DNA of 36,840 bases from Cytophagia bacterium (GCA_004294005.1 RDZP01000012.1:1-36840); one strand, 5' to 3'; shown: positions 1 to 7,069, counted from the stretch's first letter. Notes: generated by a model not told the origin, from the letters alone. Program-made: numbers and translations.

Positions 1-158
1 CCTAATACCAGACCTTTTGCAAGAAATAATTACAAATAAGTAATGTAAAATATTAAAAATCAATGTTTTATAAAAAAAATAATAATTACAAATTAAAATA
101 AGTTTACACCAAAAATGAACTTTTTAACAAATATTTCTTGTTATATAAATAAAAAAAT

Positions 159-485
159 ATGGAAAATTCAGAAAAAACACAAGAAACTACTACACAAGAA
201 AACACAACTTGGATAGATTTTTTTTTCAATACATTAACAAACGTACAAAGTACAACAGAAGGTTTCCAAAAAATACTTGAGAAAATGCAACAAGACCAAC
301 ACATTGCTTGGACTGAGTGGAGTAAATTATATGAGGCTTTTGTAGCACAAACACAAGACAAAAAAACCGAAATTGAGGCTCAATTATCAAAAATAGTACA
401 AAAAATTGCCCAAAATCTTAATTTCGTTACCAAACAAGAATTTGATGAATTACAAAAAAGAGTAGAAAAATTAGAAAATAAATAA
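159..485 (+). CDS. Small coiled-coil protein, phasin-like
   Basis: The 108-residue product is hydrophilic and almost entirely helical in character, with no signal peptide or membrane segment. Residues 1-20 are Thr/Gln/Glu-rich and probably disordered. Residues 20-90 look like a long amphipathic helix. The C-terminal 20 residues (VTKQEFDELQKRVEKLENK) form a short heptad coiled coil of the type that ends polyhydroxyalkanoate-granule phasins (PhaF/PhaI) and other small oligomerising proteins. That resemblance is my reading and not a proven family match; no PHA synthase lies in the window. The start is the only ATG ahead of the helical region. It stands alone, 118 bases before the next gene on the same strand. 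Confidence 0.7.
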   Translation: MENSEKTQETTTQENTTWIDFFFNTLTNVQSTTEGFQKILEKMQQDQHIAWTEWSKLYEAFVAQTQDKKTEIEAQLSKIVQKIAQNLNFVTKQEFDELQKRVEKLENK

Positions 486-603
486 ACTTTCTCTTGTAAT
501 AAATGTTTCATTAAAAGGTATTCTTATTAAATTGTAAAAAAAAATATTCCACGTCTTGGGCGTGTTTTCTATCAATAATATCAAAATATAATCATATAAA
601 ATT

Positions 604-1833
604 ATGAAAAGTATCATTTGGATTTATCTAATCGTATTCATTACTTGGTTAAGTAGTTGTAGTACATCACAAAAACTCACGCAAGGTGGAAGCCCTGAAG
701 AGGAAATTGATGATATTTATTTTGCTCGAAAAGACAGATCGATTTTGATGGCAAGGCTTGAAGTAGAAAGAAAACGGGAACTTGAAGCAGAATTGGCAAG
801 ACAAAAACAAGAATTAGCAAATAATCCTAATCTTAATACCCCTAATCAAAATGAAGGCTTTAATGCTAATCCTGATTATGCACAAGGTTATTTTGATAGA
901 AATCGTGTTGCCAATAATAATTATACACCTTATTACAATCAAAATCAACACAATAATAATTTTGGGTATTATAATAACCAAAATAATAATTGGAACAATA
1001 ATAACGGTTGGAATAATAATTGGAACAATGGTAATGGTGATAGAAATTGGAACAACAATGGCTGGGGAAATAATAATGGCTGGAACAACAATGGTTGGAA
1101 TAATAACAACGGCTGGAACAACAACAATGGTTGGAACAATGGCTGGGGAAATAACAACGGCTGGAACAACAACGGTTGGGGAAATAATGGTTGGAACAAC
1201 AACGGTTGGAACAATGGCTGGGGAAATAATGGTTGGAATAATAATTTTTATGGAAATGGTTGGAACAATGGCTGGGGAAATAATGGTTGGAATAATAATA
1301 ACAACTTTAATCCTGCTCCTATACAAACTGTAACACCTAATCATTATTCAGGACCACGTTATAATACAGGAGGTTCAGGCATCATCACCAATAATCCTGC
1401 TCGTGTCAGACAACGCAATGAAACAGGTATTGATTATGGTACAACAGGTGGTAGAAGTAACGGGCAAAATAACAATAACAATTCAAGTACTCCAAGAACG
1501 GTGGTTAATCCTGATAGAGGACGTGGTAGGGAAAACTCGAATAACAATAGAACCAATACCAACACCAATAATAATAATAATAATAATTCAAGAACTATTG
1601 TCAATCCTGATAGAGGACGTGGCAGAGGAGATTTGAATAATAATAACAACAATAACCCTGTTGTAGTGCCAAGAGAAAGAACACGCGAAAGAGTGAACGA
1701 AAATTCTAATAGAGGGGAGCGTGAAAGACGTGATAATAGTAATTATACTCCTTCTTATACTCCACCTTCTAATAATGGTGGTGGAAACAATGGTGGTGGA
1801 AATAATGGTGGAACAAGAACACGCCCACGCTAA
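604..1833 (+). CDS. Asn/Trp/Gly-repeat lipoprotein
   Basis: This 409-residue protein opens with a lipoprotein signal peptide ending in a clear lipobox (LSSC, Cys at about residue 19), so it should be lipid-anchored at the periplasmic or outer face. Residues 30-75 are charged and helical (ARKDR, RLEVERKRELEAELARQKQEL). Residues about 120-240 are a degenerate repeat built from NNGW, NNNGW and NGWGN units with regularly spaced tryptophans. The C-terminal third is Asn/Arg/Gly-rich, holds two copies of an RT(V/I)VNPDRGRGR segment (about nt 1494-1529 and 1591-1626), and ends in a GGGNN tail. The family is unknown to me. The composition suggests a flexible, possibly wall- or polysaccharide-contacting surface protein. 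Overlapping open frames across the repeat are shadows. Confidence 0.85.
   Translation: MKSIIWIYLIVFITWLSSCSTSQKLTQGGSPEEEIDDIYFARKDRSILMARLEVERKRELEAELARQKQELANNPNLNTPNQNEGFNANPDYAQGYFDRNRVANNNYTPYYNQNQHNNNFGYYNNQNNNWNNNNGWNNNWNNGNGDRNWNNNGWGNNNGWNNNGWNNNNGWNNNNGWNNGWGNNNGWNNNGWGNNGWNNNGWNNGWGNNGWNNNFYGNGWNNGWGNNGWNNNNNFNPAPIQTVTPNHYSGPRYNTGGSGIITNNPARVRQRNETGIDYGTTGGRSNGQNNNNNSSTPRTVVNPDRGRGRENSNNNRTNTNTNNNNNNNSRTIVNPDRGRGRGDLNNNNNNNPVVVPRERTRERVNENSNRGERERRDNSNYTPSYTPPSNNGGGNNGGGNNGGTRTRPR
960..1310 (+). repeat. Degenerate tandem repeat encoding NNGW units
   Basis: The stretch is built from short imperfect units of AAT/AAC, GGC/GGT and TGG codons, 12 to 24 bases long, inside the lipoprotein gene. 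Asn codons alternate between AAT and AAC and Gly codons vary. The units are therefore not perfectly identical at DNA level although the peptide pattern is kept, as expected if selection maintains the peptide. Confidence 0.8.
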
Positions 1834-1865
1834 CTAATTGATATTATCTAAAATCATACAACTAA

Positions 1866-1893
1866 GTTCTCTTATCTTCAAAAATAAGAGAAC
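1866..1893 (+). promoter_or_regulatory. Intercistronic hairpin
   Basis: A perfect 10-bp stem (GTTCTCTTAT / ATAAGAGAAC) with an 8-base loop lies between the lipoprotein stop and the barrel start. No T-run follows it on the + strand, so it looks more like an mRNA-stability or partial-termination hairpin than a full intrinsic terminator. Confidence 0.45.
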
Positions 1894-1911
1894 AAATCTC
1901 TCTAAAAATCA

Positions 1912-3471
1912 ATGAAAATCAATCTAAAAAAAATATTTATTTTTCTTTTTGTGGTTGCCTTTTTTTTAGTCAATCATCAACTAAAAGCACAATCTTATGC
2001 TGAAACTGCTATACAATTTAGTAGATTGAGCTTACAAGGAACAGCACGTTACCAAGCTTTAGCAGGTTGTAATGTAGCATTAGGTGGTGATATTGCATCA
2101 GCGGCAAGTAATCCCGCTGGTTTAGGATTTTATACCAAATCTGAATTTAGCATAGGATTGGGTTTGAATATTACTAATTCGGAAGCAACTTATTTACTCA
2201 ATAAAACTACAGATGGAAGAACAGCACCTAATCTTAATAATTTGGGGGTTGTATTGGCAATACCCAACGAAAAAGGAAGTAAATGGAGAGGTGGAGCAAT
2301 TGCTTTAAGTGCTACACGTGTAAATCATTTTCCTTTTCGATTCAATTATCAAGGTACTAATAAATCTACCTCAAAAACAGATTGGTATGTAGACCAAGCC
2401 TCTGGTATCAGAACGGGTGATATAGAAAATTTAGATGTAGGACCTACTCGCTTTCCTGTGGCAACAGCTGCTTATTATGCACGTTTGATAAATCCAGTGA
2501 ATGTTTTATCAAATGGGGAAACGGATGTCAATAATATTGATTATTTTACTTATGTCCGTGATGCGAATGAAAATCTTTTTGGTAATATCAATCAACAAGG
2601 TACTTATTCTACTTCTGGCGGGCAAACAAGATGGAATATTGCTTATGGAGCAAATTATGATGATAAATTATTTTTGGGAGGCGGAATTGGTATAAGTTCA
2701 TTGAATTATACGCGAAACAAAGAATACAAAGAAAAGGTAATGTCTAATAGTTCTCGTTTGGATAATTATACTGAAAATGATAATCTCAAAACAAGTGGAA
2801 CAGGTTTTGACGTTAATCTGGGCGTGATGTATCGACCTATTGAGTTTTTACGCATAGGTGCGTCTGTTAATTCACCTACTTTTTATAAGGTGTATGAAAA
2901 TTTTGATTTGACTTTTAATACACAATATTATGACCAAGCCAATGTTTTGAGAACACTTACTGAACCAACTTTGCCGGGTGATTATAGTTATAATTACACT
3001 TCTCCTTGGAGGTTTAACGCAGGGGCAAGTATTTTTATTGGAAAATATGGTTTTCTTACTGCCGAAGCCGAATATATGGGTTATGATGCAATGCGTTTGA
3101 GAGGTAAAAATACCCAAGATTTAGCAGCAGATAGTCAATTTTTAACTAAATTCATAAAACCTGTTTGGAATTATAGAGGTGCATTAGAATTAAGATATGA
3201 TATTTATAGATTGCGTGGAGGATATAGTTATCAAGCAAATCCTTATGCTTTAGTAGATGGTATTGACCGCAATATACACATTATAACGGGTGGATTGGGT
3301 ATTAGGTTACAAAATTGGTTTTTAGAATTATCATTGGCACGACAAAGTACCAATAATATTTATCAACCTTATGTGTTTGATGCGAGTTCTCCTTATTCAG
3401 GCAAAGAACCGATTGTTCAGATAAAACAAGTTTGGTGGAGTAGTGTACTTACTTTTGGAGTACATTTTTAA
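1912..3471 (+). CDS. FadL/OmpP1-like outer-membrane barrel protein
   Basis: The 519-residue product has a classic signal peptide ending near LKAQS, followed by a mature N-terminus with the pattern QGTARYQALAGCNVALGGD...SNPAGLG. That pattern is typical of Bacteroidota outer-membrane proteins of the OMPP1/FadL/TodX superfamily, in which an N-terminal plug-like segment precedes a 14-strand barrel. The rest alternates hydrophobic and polar residues with many Tyr, Asn and Gly, and ends on a strand with a terminal aromatic (LTFGVHF), the usual barrel signature. The likely role is uptake of small hydrophobic molecules, but the substrate cannot be read. The M16 peptidase starts 19 bases downstream, so the two may be cotranscribed. 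Confidence 0.8.
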   Translation: MKINLKKIFIFLFVVAFFLVNHQLKAQSYAETAIQFSRLSLQGTARYQALAGCNVALGGDIASAASNPAGLGFYTKSEFSIGLGLNITNSEATYLLNKTTDGRTAPNLNNLGVVLAIPNEKGSKWRGGAIALSATRVNHFPFRFNYQGTNKSTSKTDWYVDQASGIRTGDIENLDVGPTRFPVATAAYYARLINPVNVLSNGETDVNNIDYFTYVRDANENLFGNINQQGTYSTSGGQTRWNIAYGANYDDKLFLGGGIGISSLNYTRNKEYKEKVMSNSSRLDNYTENDNLKTSGTGFDVNLGVMYRPIEFLRIGASVNSPTFYKVYENFDLTFNTQYYDQANVLRTLTEPTLPGDYSYNYTSPWRFNAGASIFIGKYGFLTAEAEYMGYDAMRLRGKNTQDLAADSQFLTKFIKPVWNYRGALELRYDIYRLRGGYSYQANPYALVDGIDRNIHIITGGLGIRLQNWFLELSLARQSTNNIYQPYVFDASSPYSGKEPIVQIKQVWWSSVLTFGVHF

Positions 3472-3490
3472 GGATTTATTACAATTATTA

Positions 3491-4735
3491 ATGGATTATA
3501 TTATAGATTACCATACTTTTCCTAACGGTTTACGTTTGGTACATAAAACTGTTAAAAATACACAAATTGCTCATTGTGGTTTTATTTTGAACATCGGCAG
3601 TCGTGATGAAAATATACATCAACAAGGCTTGGCGCATTTCTGGGAACACATGGCATTTAAGGGTACAAAAAAACGGAACTCTTTTTATATTTTAAATCGT
3701 TTAGAATCGGTTGGAGGGGAAATTAATGCTTATACTACCAAAGAAAAAATATGCTTTTATGCATCTTTTTTAGAAAATCATTATCAAAGGGCTTTTGAAT
3801 TATTGACTGATATTACTTTTGAGCCTACTTTTCCAACCAATCAAATTGAAAGAGAAAGAGGAGTAATTTTAGAAGAAATGGCAATGTATCTCGATTCTCC
3901 TGATGATAATTTACAAGACGAATTGGATACTTTAATTTTTAAAGGACATTCTTTAGGCTATAATATTTTGGGAACAACGCAAAGCGTGTCAGGTTTCGAA
4001 CAAAAAGATTTTCAAACATTTATCAATGAAAATATGAATACAGAAGAAATTATATTTTCGTCTGTTTCGACCCACTCTTTTCAAACCATTAAAAAATGGG
4101 CTGAAAAGTATTTGAGTAATATTCCTAAAAAAAGCAATAATCAAAAAAATAGAACACAATTTTCTAATTATCAACCTCAAAATAGTACTAAATTTCACCA
4201 CGCCACACAAGCACATTGTGCTATTGGCACGACTGCTTACTCAGTACAAGAAGAAAAAAGACTTCCTTTTTTTATTTTGTCTAATATTTTAGGTGGACCT
4301 GCACTCAATTCGCGTTTAAACTGGTCTTTGAGAGAAAAAAATGGACTTGTTTATTCGGTTGATGCCAATTATCAGCCTTATACAGATACAGGTTTGTTTG
4401 CTATTTATTTTGCTACTGAACCCAAACAATCAGATAAAAGTTTGAATTTGGTATTAAAAGAACTCAAAAATTTACGCACTCAAAAACTTACCGCAATTCA
4501 GTTGCACAAAGCAAAAGAACAAGTTTTAGGACAATTAGCAATGGCAGAAGAAGGCAATCAAAGTTTTATGCTAATGATGGGAAAAAGTTGGTTAGACAAT
4601 GGAAAAATAGAAAAAATTGAAGAAGTTTTTGCTCAAATTCGTCAAATTACATCAGAACAATTATTAGAAGTGGCAAATGAAATTTGGGACGAAAAAAGAT
4701 TGAGTATATTAAAATATCTTCCTCAAAAAGACTAA
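3491..4735 (+). CDS. M16 family zinc metallopeptidase
   Basis: This is a 414-residue M16 (pitrilysin/processing-peptidase) protein with an intact inverted zinc motif: H49-F-W-E52-H53, and a Glu (E129) 76 residues after H53, matching the H-x-x-E-H-x(74-76)-E signature. The surrounding GLAHFWEHMAFKGT and N-A-Y-T-T-K blocks are typical. The second half carries the inactive-lobe pattern (GGPALNSRLNWSLREKNGLVYSV). At about 45 kDa it is the single-unit type that works as a dimer. No signal peptide is present at the chosen start, so it appears cytoplasmic. The frame stays open upstream into the barrel gene, but the ATG at 3491 starts the conserved region and avoids overlap. Confidence 0.92.
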   Translation: MDYIIDYHTFPNGLRLVHKTVKNTQIAHCGFILNIGSRDENIHQQGLAHFWEHMAFKGTKKRNSFYILNRLESVGGEINAYTTKEKICFYASFLENHYQRAFELLTDITFEPTFPTNQIERERGVILEEMAMYLDSPDDNLQDELDTLIFKGHSLGYNILGTTQSVSGFEQKDFQTFINENMNTEEIIFSSVSTHSFQTIKKWAEKYLSNIPKKSNNQKNRTQFSNYQPQNSTKFHHATQAHCAIGTTAYSVQEEKRLPFFILSNILGGPALNSRLNWSLREKNGLVYSVDANYQPYTDTGLFAIYFATEPKQSDKSLNLVLKELKNLRTQKLTAIQLHKAKEQVLGQLAMAEEGNQSFMLMMGKSWLDNGKIEKIEEVFAQIRQITSEQLLEVANEIWDEKRLSILKYLPQKD

Positions 4736-4829
4736 TATCTGTTACATATCAGGTTAAACGCACCTAAAAATGAACTTTTTTTAATAATTCCATTCAATAT
4801 TCAGTACTGACAACACTGTATTTTTCTTC

Positions 4830-4975
4830 AATCCGCGTTTGAAAATCTGTTTTATCAGCGTTCCAACGCAATAGAACGCTCACGCCCTTGCTTGTGTCTC
4901 ACAAGCGAATGTTCTAACAAACGCGTCTTAAATCAGCGATGACTGCTTGTGGGACACAAGCAGGGGCGAAGAATA
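4830..4975. repeat. Cluster of short palindromes (dispersed-repeat-like)
   Basis: At least three small hairpins share the arms GCTTGTG/CACAAGC or GCGTTC/GAACGC. Two of them, about 55 bases apart, have near-identical arms but different loops (tct and gga). This arrangement is typical of non-coding dispersed palindromic repeats in Bacteroidota. No coding or transposase signal accompanies it. Whether it recurs elsewhere in the genome cannot be seen from here. Confidence 0.5.
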
Positions 4976-5048
4976 CTCATCTAATAATATTGTCAGACCT
5001 TCAATTATTTTAATTGCACAAAATATATTTTTTTCAAAAAAATAAAAG

Positions 5049-5056
5049 TATATTTG
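5049..5056 (+). promoter_or_regulatory. Bacteroidota -7 element (TATATTTG)
   Basis: The octamer matches TAnnTTTG and lies 35 bases before the ATG of the first EAD-like gene. No TTG is found at the right distance for a -33 box, so this is a half-site only. Confidence 0.45.
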
Positions 5057-5090
5057 CAAAAAAAAAGATAACTTAATCCAAAAATAAAAT

Positions 5091-5564
5091 ATGGATGCAA
5101 AATTCAAAAAAGAATTTCAAGAGGCAATACATTCTCAAATTCCCGATTTTTTACAACAATTAAAAGAATATTATCAAAATGTCAATCCTACGATTATAGG
5201 ACGTTTGAAAGAATTTGCAAATGATTTCTCGAATCCTGTAGCAAATTTTCGCTTGGCAGATTGGAAAGCACAAGTATTAGTTTTTATTCAAAACAACGAA
5301 GATTTAGATAAACATACAAAAACTATCAATATCACCGACGAAGTACTTTTTGATTTACTTGACGAAGCATTTGACGATGACGGAATACAAACTTTTTGTT
5401 TTAAATATTTTTCTGTGGTATCTAATAATTTTAGTGGAGGTCATAACAAAACTCAAAAAATAATAACTTTGATTACGCATTCTAAAAATCATTTACAAAT
5501 AGATTTTCTTTTAGAAAAAATAAAAAAAGAAAGACCTGCAATGTATCAAAAACATATAAGTTAA
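5091..5564 (+). CDS. Small protein with EAD-like (effector-associated) domain
   Basis: The 157-residue product has two helical parts and no signal peptide. Residues 1-68 form a small bundle (FLQQLKEYYQN... RLKEFANDF... LADWKAQVLVFIQ) that loosely recalls effector-associated domains such as EAD11; this is tentative. Residues 85-156 form a second domain with the pattern FDLLDEAFDD...TFCFKYF...ITLITH...LQIDFLLEKIKKERPAMYQKH. This resembles the small death-like EADs described for NTPase- and protease-based conflict systems. The next gene starts with the same domain: by hand alignment 50 of 72 positions are identical. The protein looks like an adaptor with no enzymatic domain. The two genes are 49 bases apart and probably form one transcription unit. 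Confidence 0.75.
   Translation: MDAKFKKEFQEAIHSQIPDFLQQLKEYYQNVNPTIIGRLKEFANDFSNPVANFRLADWKAQVLVFIQNNEDLDKHTKTINITDEVLFDLLDEAFDDDGIQTFCFKYFSVVSNNFSGGHNKTQKIITLITHSKNHLQIDFLLEKIKKERPAMYQKHIS
5505..5557 (+). repeat. 53-base exact duplicate, copy 1 (3' end of the EAD-like gene)
   Basis: This segment, which encodes the end of the EAD-like domain, is identical base for base to 5788-5840. Identity beyond the protein level points to recent duplication or gene conversion between the two neighbouring genes. Confidence 0.85.
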
Positions 5565-5613
5565 ATTTACGTTTCTCATCTTTAAAATATAAATAAAGAC
5601 ACAATAAAAATAT

Positions 5614-6675
5614 ATGGAAAATTACATTATCTTTGATTTACTTGATGAGGCTTTTGATGATATTTCTTTAAAAACCTTTTGTTTTAAGTATTTCGAAAAA
5701 GTGTACAATAGTATTCCTGCTGTACAAAATAAAGAGGAAAAAATAACATTTTTGATTACACATTGCAAAAGTCATCTACAATTAGACTTTCTTTTAGAAA
5801 AAATAAAAAAAGAAAGACCTGCAATGTATCAAAAACATATTCCAATTGTAGAAGTTAAAACTAAAATTGAAAATATATCAAAACCGCAAGAAATATACGA
5901 AACGCCAAAAATAACAACTAAGCCTCAAAACTATACAGAAACGATTAACGGCGTAAGTTTTGAAATGATTTGGGTAGAGGGAACAGACACAAACAATCCT
6001 TTTTTATTTCAAGGCACAAAGAAAGTACAATTAGATGGCTTTTATGTAGCAAAGTTTCCTACTACGCAAGCATTGTATCAAGCAATCATAGGAACTAATC
6101 CATCTTACTTCAAAGGAGGAAATAAGCCTGTAGAATGTGTCAATTGGTTTGATGCGATGGCTTTTACAGAAAAATTATCTGAATTAACAGGCAAAAAATA
6201 CATCTTACCAAGCGAAGTACAATGGGAATACGCCGCCAAAGGAGGCAGATTAAGCAAAGACTATACTTATGCAGGCAGTAATAATATAGATGAAGTGGCT
6301 TGTTATCGTAAAAATAGTCGTGACAAAGGAGAAAAACATGCAGACTACGGCACTCATAATGTAGGTCGATACAAAGCGAATGAATTGGGTATTTATGATA
6401 TGAGTGGGAATGTATGGGAATGGTGTTTAGATGAATGGGAAAATAATATAGTAGAAAAAATCCCCGATAATTTTTTAAATCCTTTGTTTTCAGAAAATAA
6501 AATAATAAATAGTAATACATTTAAAAATAAAAATACTGCCAATACTACTCAGTTTGTCGATCGTGGCGGTGCTTATTTCTTTAATACAGGCAATTGTGCT
6601 GTTCGTTATCGTCGCCACAATGATGCAGGCAATAGGGACAACTTCATTGGGTTTCGTTGTGTTTTAGTTTTTTAG
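5614..6675 (+). CDS. EAD-like domain fused to FGE-sulfatase (SUMF1)/C-type-lectin-fold domain
   Basis: This 353-residue protein has three parts. Residues 4-77 are an EAD-like domain nearly matching that of the upstream protein. Residues 78-108 are a Lys/Pro/Thr-rich linker. Residues 111-353 are an FGE-sulfatase domain, recognised by LPSEVQWEYAAKGG (about 199-212), GIYDMSGNVWEW (about 259-270), DRGGAYF (from about 316) and a final IGFRCV. SUMF1-type domains either activate sulfatases or, more often in bacteria, serve as a binding scaffold. No sulfatase is nearby and there is no signal peptide, so a cytoplasmic recognition role is my inference. The C-terminal 35 residues have the layout of DGR variable regions. 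A Lys/Asn-rich insert (residues about 286-312) directly precedes them. There is no reverse transcriptase in the window. Confidence 0.85.
   Translation: MENYIIFDLLDEAFDDISLKTFCFKYFEKVYNSIPAVQNKEEKITFLITHCKSHLQLDFLLEKIKKERPAMYQKHIPIVEVKTKIENISKPQEIYETPKITTKPQNYTETINGVSFEMIWVEGTDTNNPFLFQGTKKVQLDGFYVAKFPTTQALYQAIIGTNPSYFKGGNKPVECVNWFDAMAFTEKLSELTGKKYILPSEVQWEYAAKGGRLSKDYTYAGSNNIDEVACYRKNSRDKGEKHADYGTHNVGRYKANELGIYDMSGNVWEWCLDEWENNIVEKIPDNFLNPLFSENKIINSNTFKNKNTANTTQFVDRGGAYFFNTGNCAVRYRRHNDAGNRDNFIGFRCVLVF
5788..5840 (+). repeat. 53-base exact duplicate, copy 2 (EAD-like domain of the FGE fusion)
   Basis: Identical to 5505-5557 at an offset of 283 bases. The match ends exactly where the two proteins diverge, at the stop-proximal end of the first gene and the linker of the second. 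Confidence 0.85.
6559..6672 (+). other. Candidate DGR-type variable region in the FGE domain
   Basis: The segment encodes the DRGGAYFFNTGNCAVR...GNRDNFIGFRC tail. In DGR target proteins, this part of the C-type-lectin/FGE fold carries solvent-exposed residues whose codons derive from AAC/AAT in a template repeat, and it ends in a conserved GFR. Here the usual Asn-rich positions are occupied by Ala, Tyr, Phe, Phe, Val, Tyr and His. That is the spread expected from adenine-specific mutagenesis but also from ordinary divergence. By hand count 47 of 105 bases (6559-6663) are G or C, distinctly higher than the AT-rich insert just before it. No template repeat was found in the window. Confidence 0.4.
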
Positions 6676-6727
6676 TTATAAAGAGTTCATCTGACTTATT
6701 TTGAGCCAAGTCAAGTTACCAAGCTAC

Positions 6728-6795
6728 GACTTTTTAGTGGTATTGGCAGTAGTGCGAGTGGAACGATGCCTACAAGCCAATACCACTAAAAAGTC
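6728..6795. repeat. Perfect 20-bp inverted repeat, 28-base loop
   Basis: The left arm 6728-6747 (GACTTTTTAGTGGTATTGGC) and right arm 6776-6795 are exact reverse complements around a 28-base loop that is richer in G and C than its surroundings. It lies 52 bases after the FGE-fusion stop. No T-run follows the stem directly, so it is not a standard terminator. It could be a small non-autonomous palindromic element or, given its position, a cruciform like those found just past DGR variable regions, though that kind of stem is usually much shorter. Confidence 0.75.
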
Positions 6796-6841
6796 TACCA
6801 TATAGCCCTCGCCGTTTTTTCGCCGTTTTTTGTGTCCCCAA

Positions 6842-7065
6842 ACGTACCAACGGACTTCAGTCTGTTGTTAAAACGTACCAACGGACTTCAGTCTGTTGTT
6901 TTGTCGTTATTTTTTGCAACAACAGACTAAAGTCTAATGTACCAACGGACTTCAGTCTGTTGTTTTGTCGTTATTTTTTGCAACAACAGACTAAAGTCCG
7001 TTGGTACGTGAATGTACCAACGGACTTTAGTCTGTTGTGTTCAACAGGCTAAAGCCCGTTGATAC
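6842..7065. repeat. Array of direct and inverted copies of a ~25-base repeat
   Basis: Four direct copies of a unit like GTACCAACGGACTTCAGTCT (starting about 6844, 6875, 6939, 7014) and three inverted copies (about 6917-6935, 6981-7008, 7042-7065) are arranged as head-to-head pairs that would fold into hairpins. The spacer TTGTCGTTATTTTTTG occurs twice (6901-6916, 6965-6980), showing that a 64-base block was duplicated. The unit itself contains a GGACTTCAGTCT-type palindrome core. Bidirectional termination between the convergent genes is likely. Confidence 0.8.
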
Positions 7066-7069
7066 GTTT

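Larger units (their letters stand above)
4736..5090. other. Gene-free spacer with GC-richer palindromic repeats
   Basis: No credible coding frame is seen. The middle (about 4830-4975) is markedly richer in G and C than its surroundings and is packed with short palindromes: GCGTTC/GAACGC around 4859-4880, CTTGTG-tct-CACAAG around 4889-4905, and GCTTGTG-gga-CACAAGC around 4944-4960. Two related segments ending in ATCAGCG also occur. The last 45 bases before the next gene are AT-rich and contain a -7-like promoter element. Confidence 0.6.
6676..7069. other. Convergent intergenic region full of inverted repeats
   Basis: This gene-free stretch separates the + strand FGE-fusion gene from the - strand dehydrogenase gene. 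It holds a long perfect hairpin (6728-6795), a short Cys-codon-free GC run containing two CGCCGTTTTTT copies (about 6810-6832), and an array of inverted repeats (6842-7065). No protein or RNA gene is apparent. It probably acts as a transcriptional barrier and may be a deposit of non-coding mobile repeats. Confidence 0.6.

Noticed and set aside
1..125. Possible copy of the 4740-5000 repeat at the window start (shared CACC/AAAAATGAACTTTTT and AGACCTT strings)
   Set aside because: The shared strings are short, AT-rich and occur in the opposite order in the two places, so chance is a sufficient explanation.
814..1344. Long open frames on both strands across the lipoprotein repeat, rich in Ile/Pro/Val/Leu
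   Set aside because: They are shadows of the repetitive Asn/Gly/Trp codons; the composition is artificial and there is no start context or family resemblance.
6164..6520. - strand open frame opposite the FGE domain
   Set aside because: It is Tyr/His/Cys/Leu-rich noise antisense to well-supported FGE motifs.
6842..7065. Possible CRISPR array
   Set aside because: Copies alternate in orientation, spacers are not unique (one is repeated exactly), and no cas genes are present; this is an inverted-repeat array.
5614..7069. Complete DGR cassette
   Set aside because: No reverse transcriptase, accessory protein or template repeat is visible in the window; only a target-like C-terminus is present.
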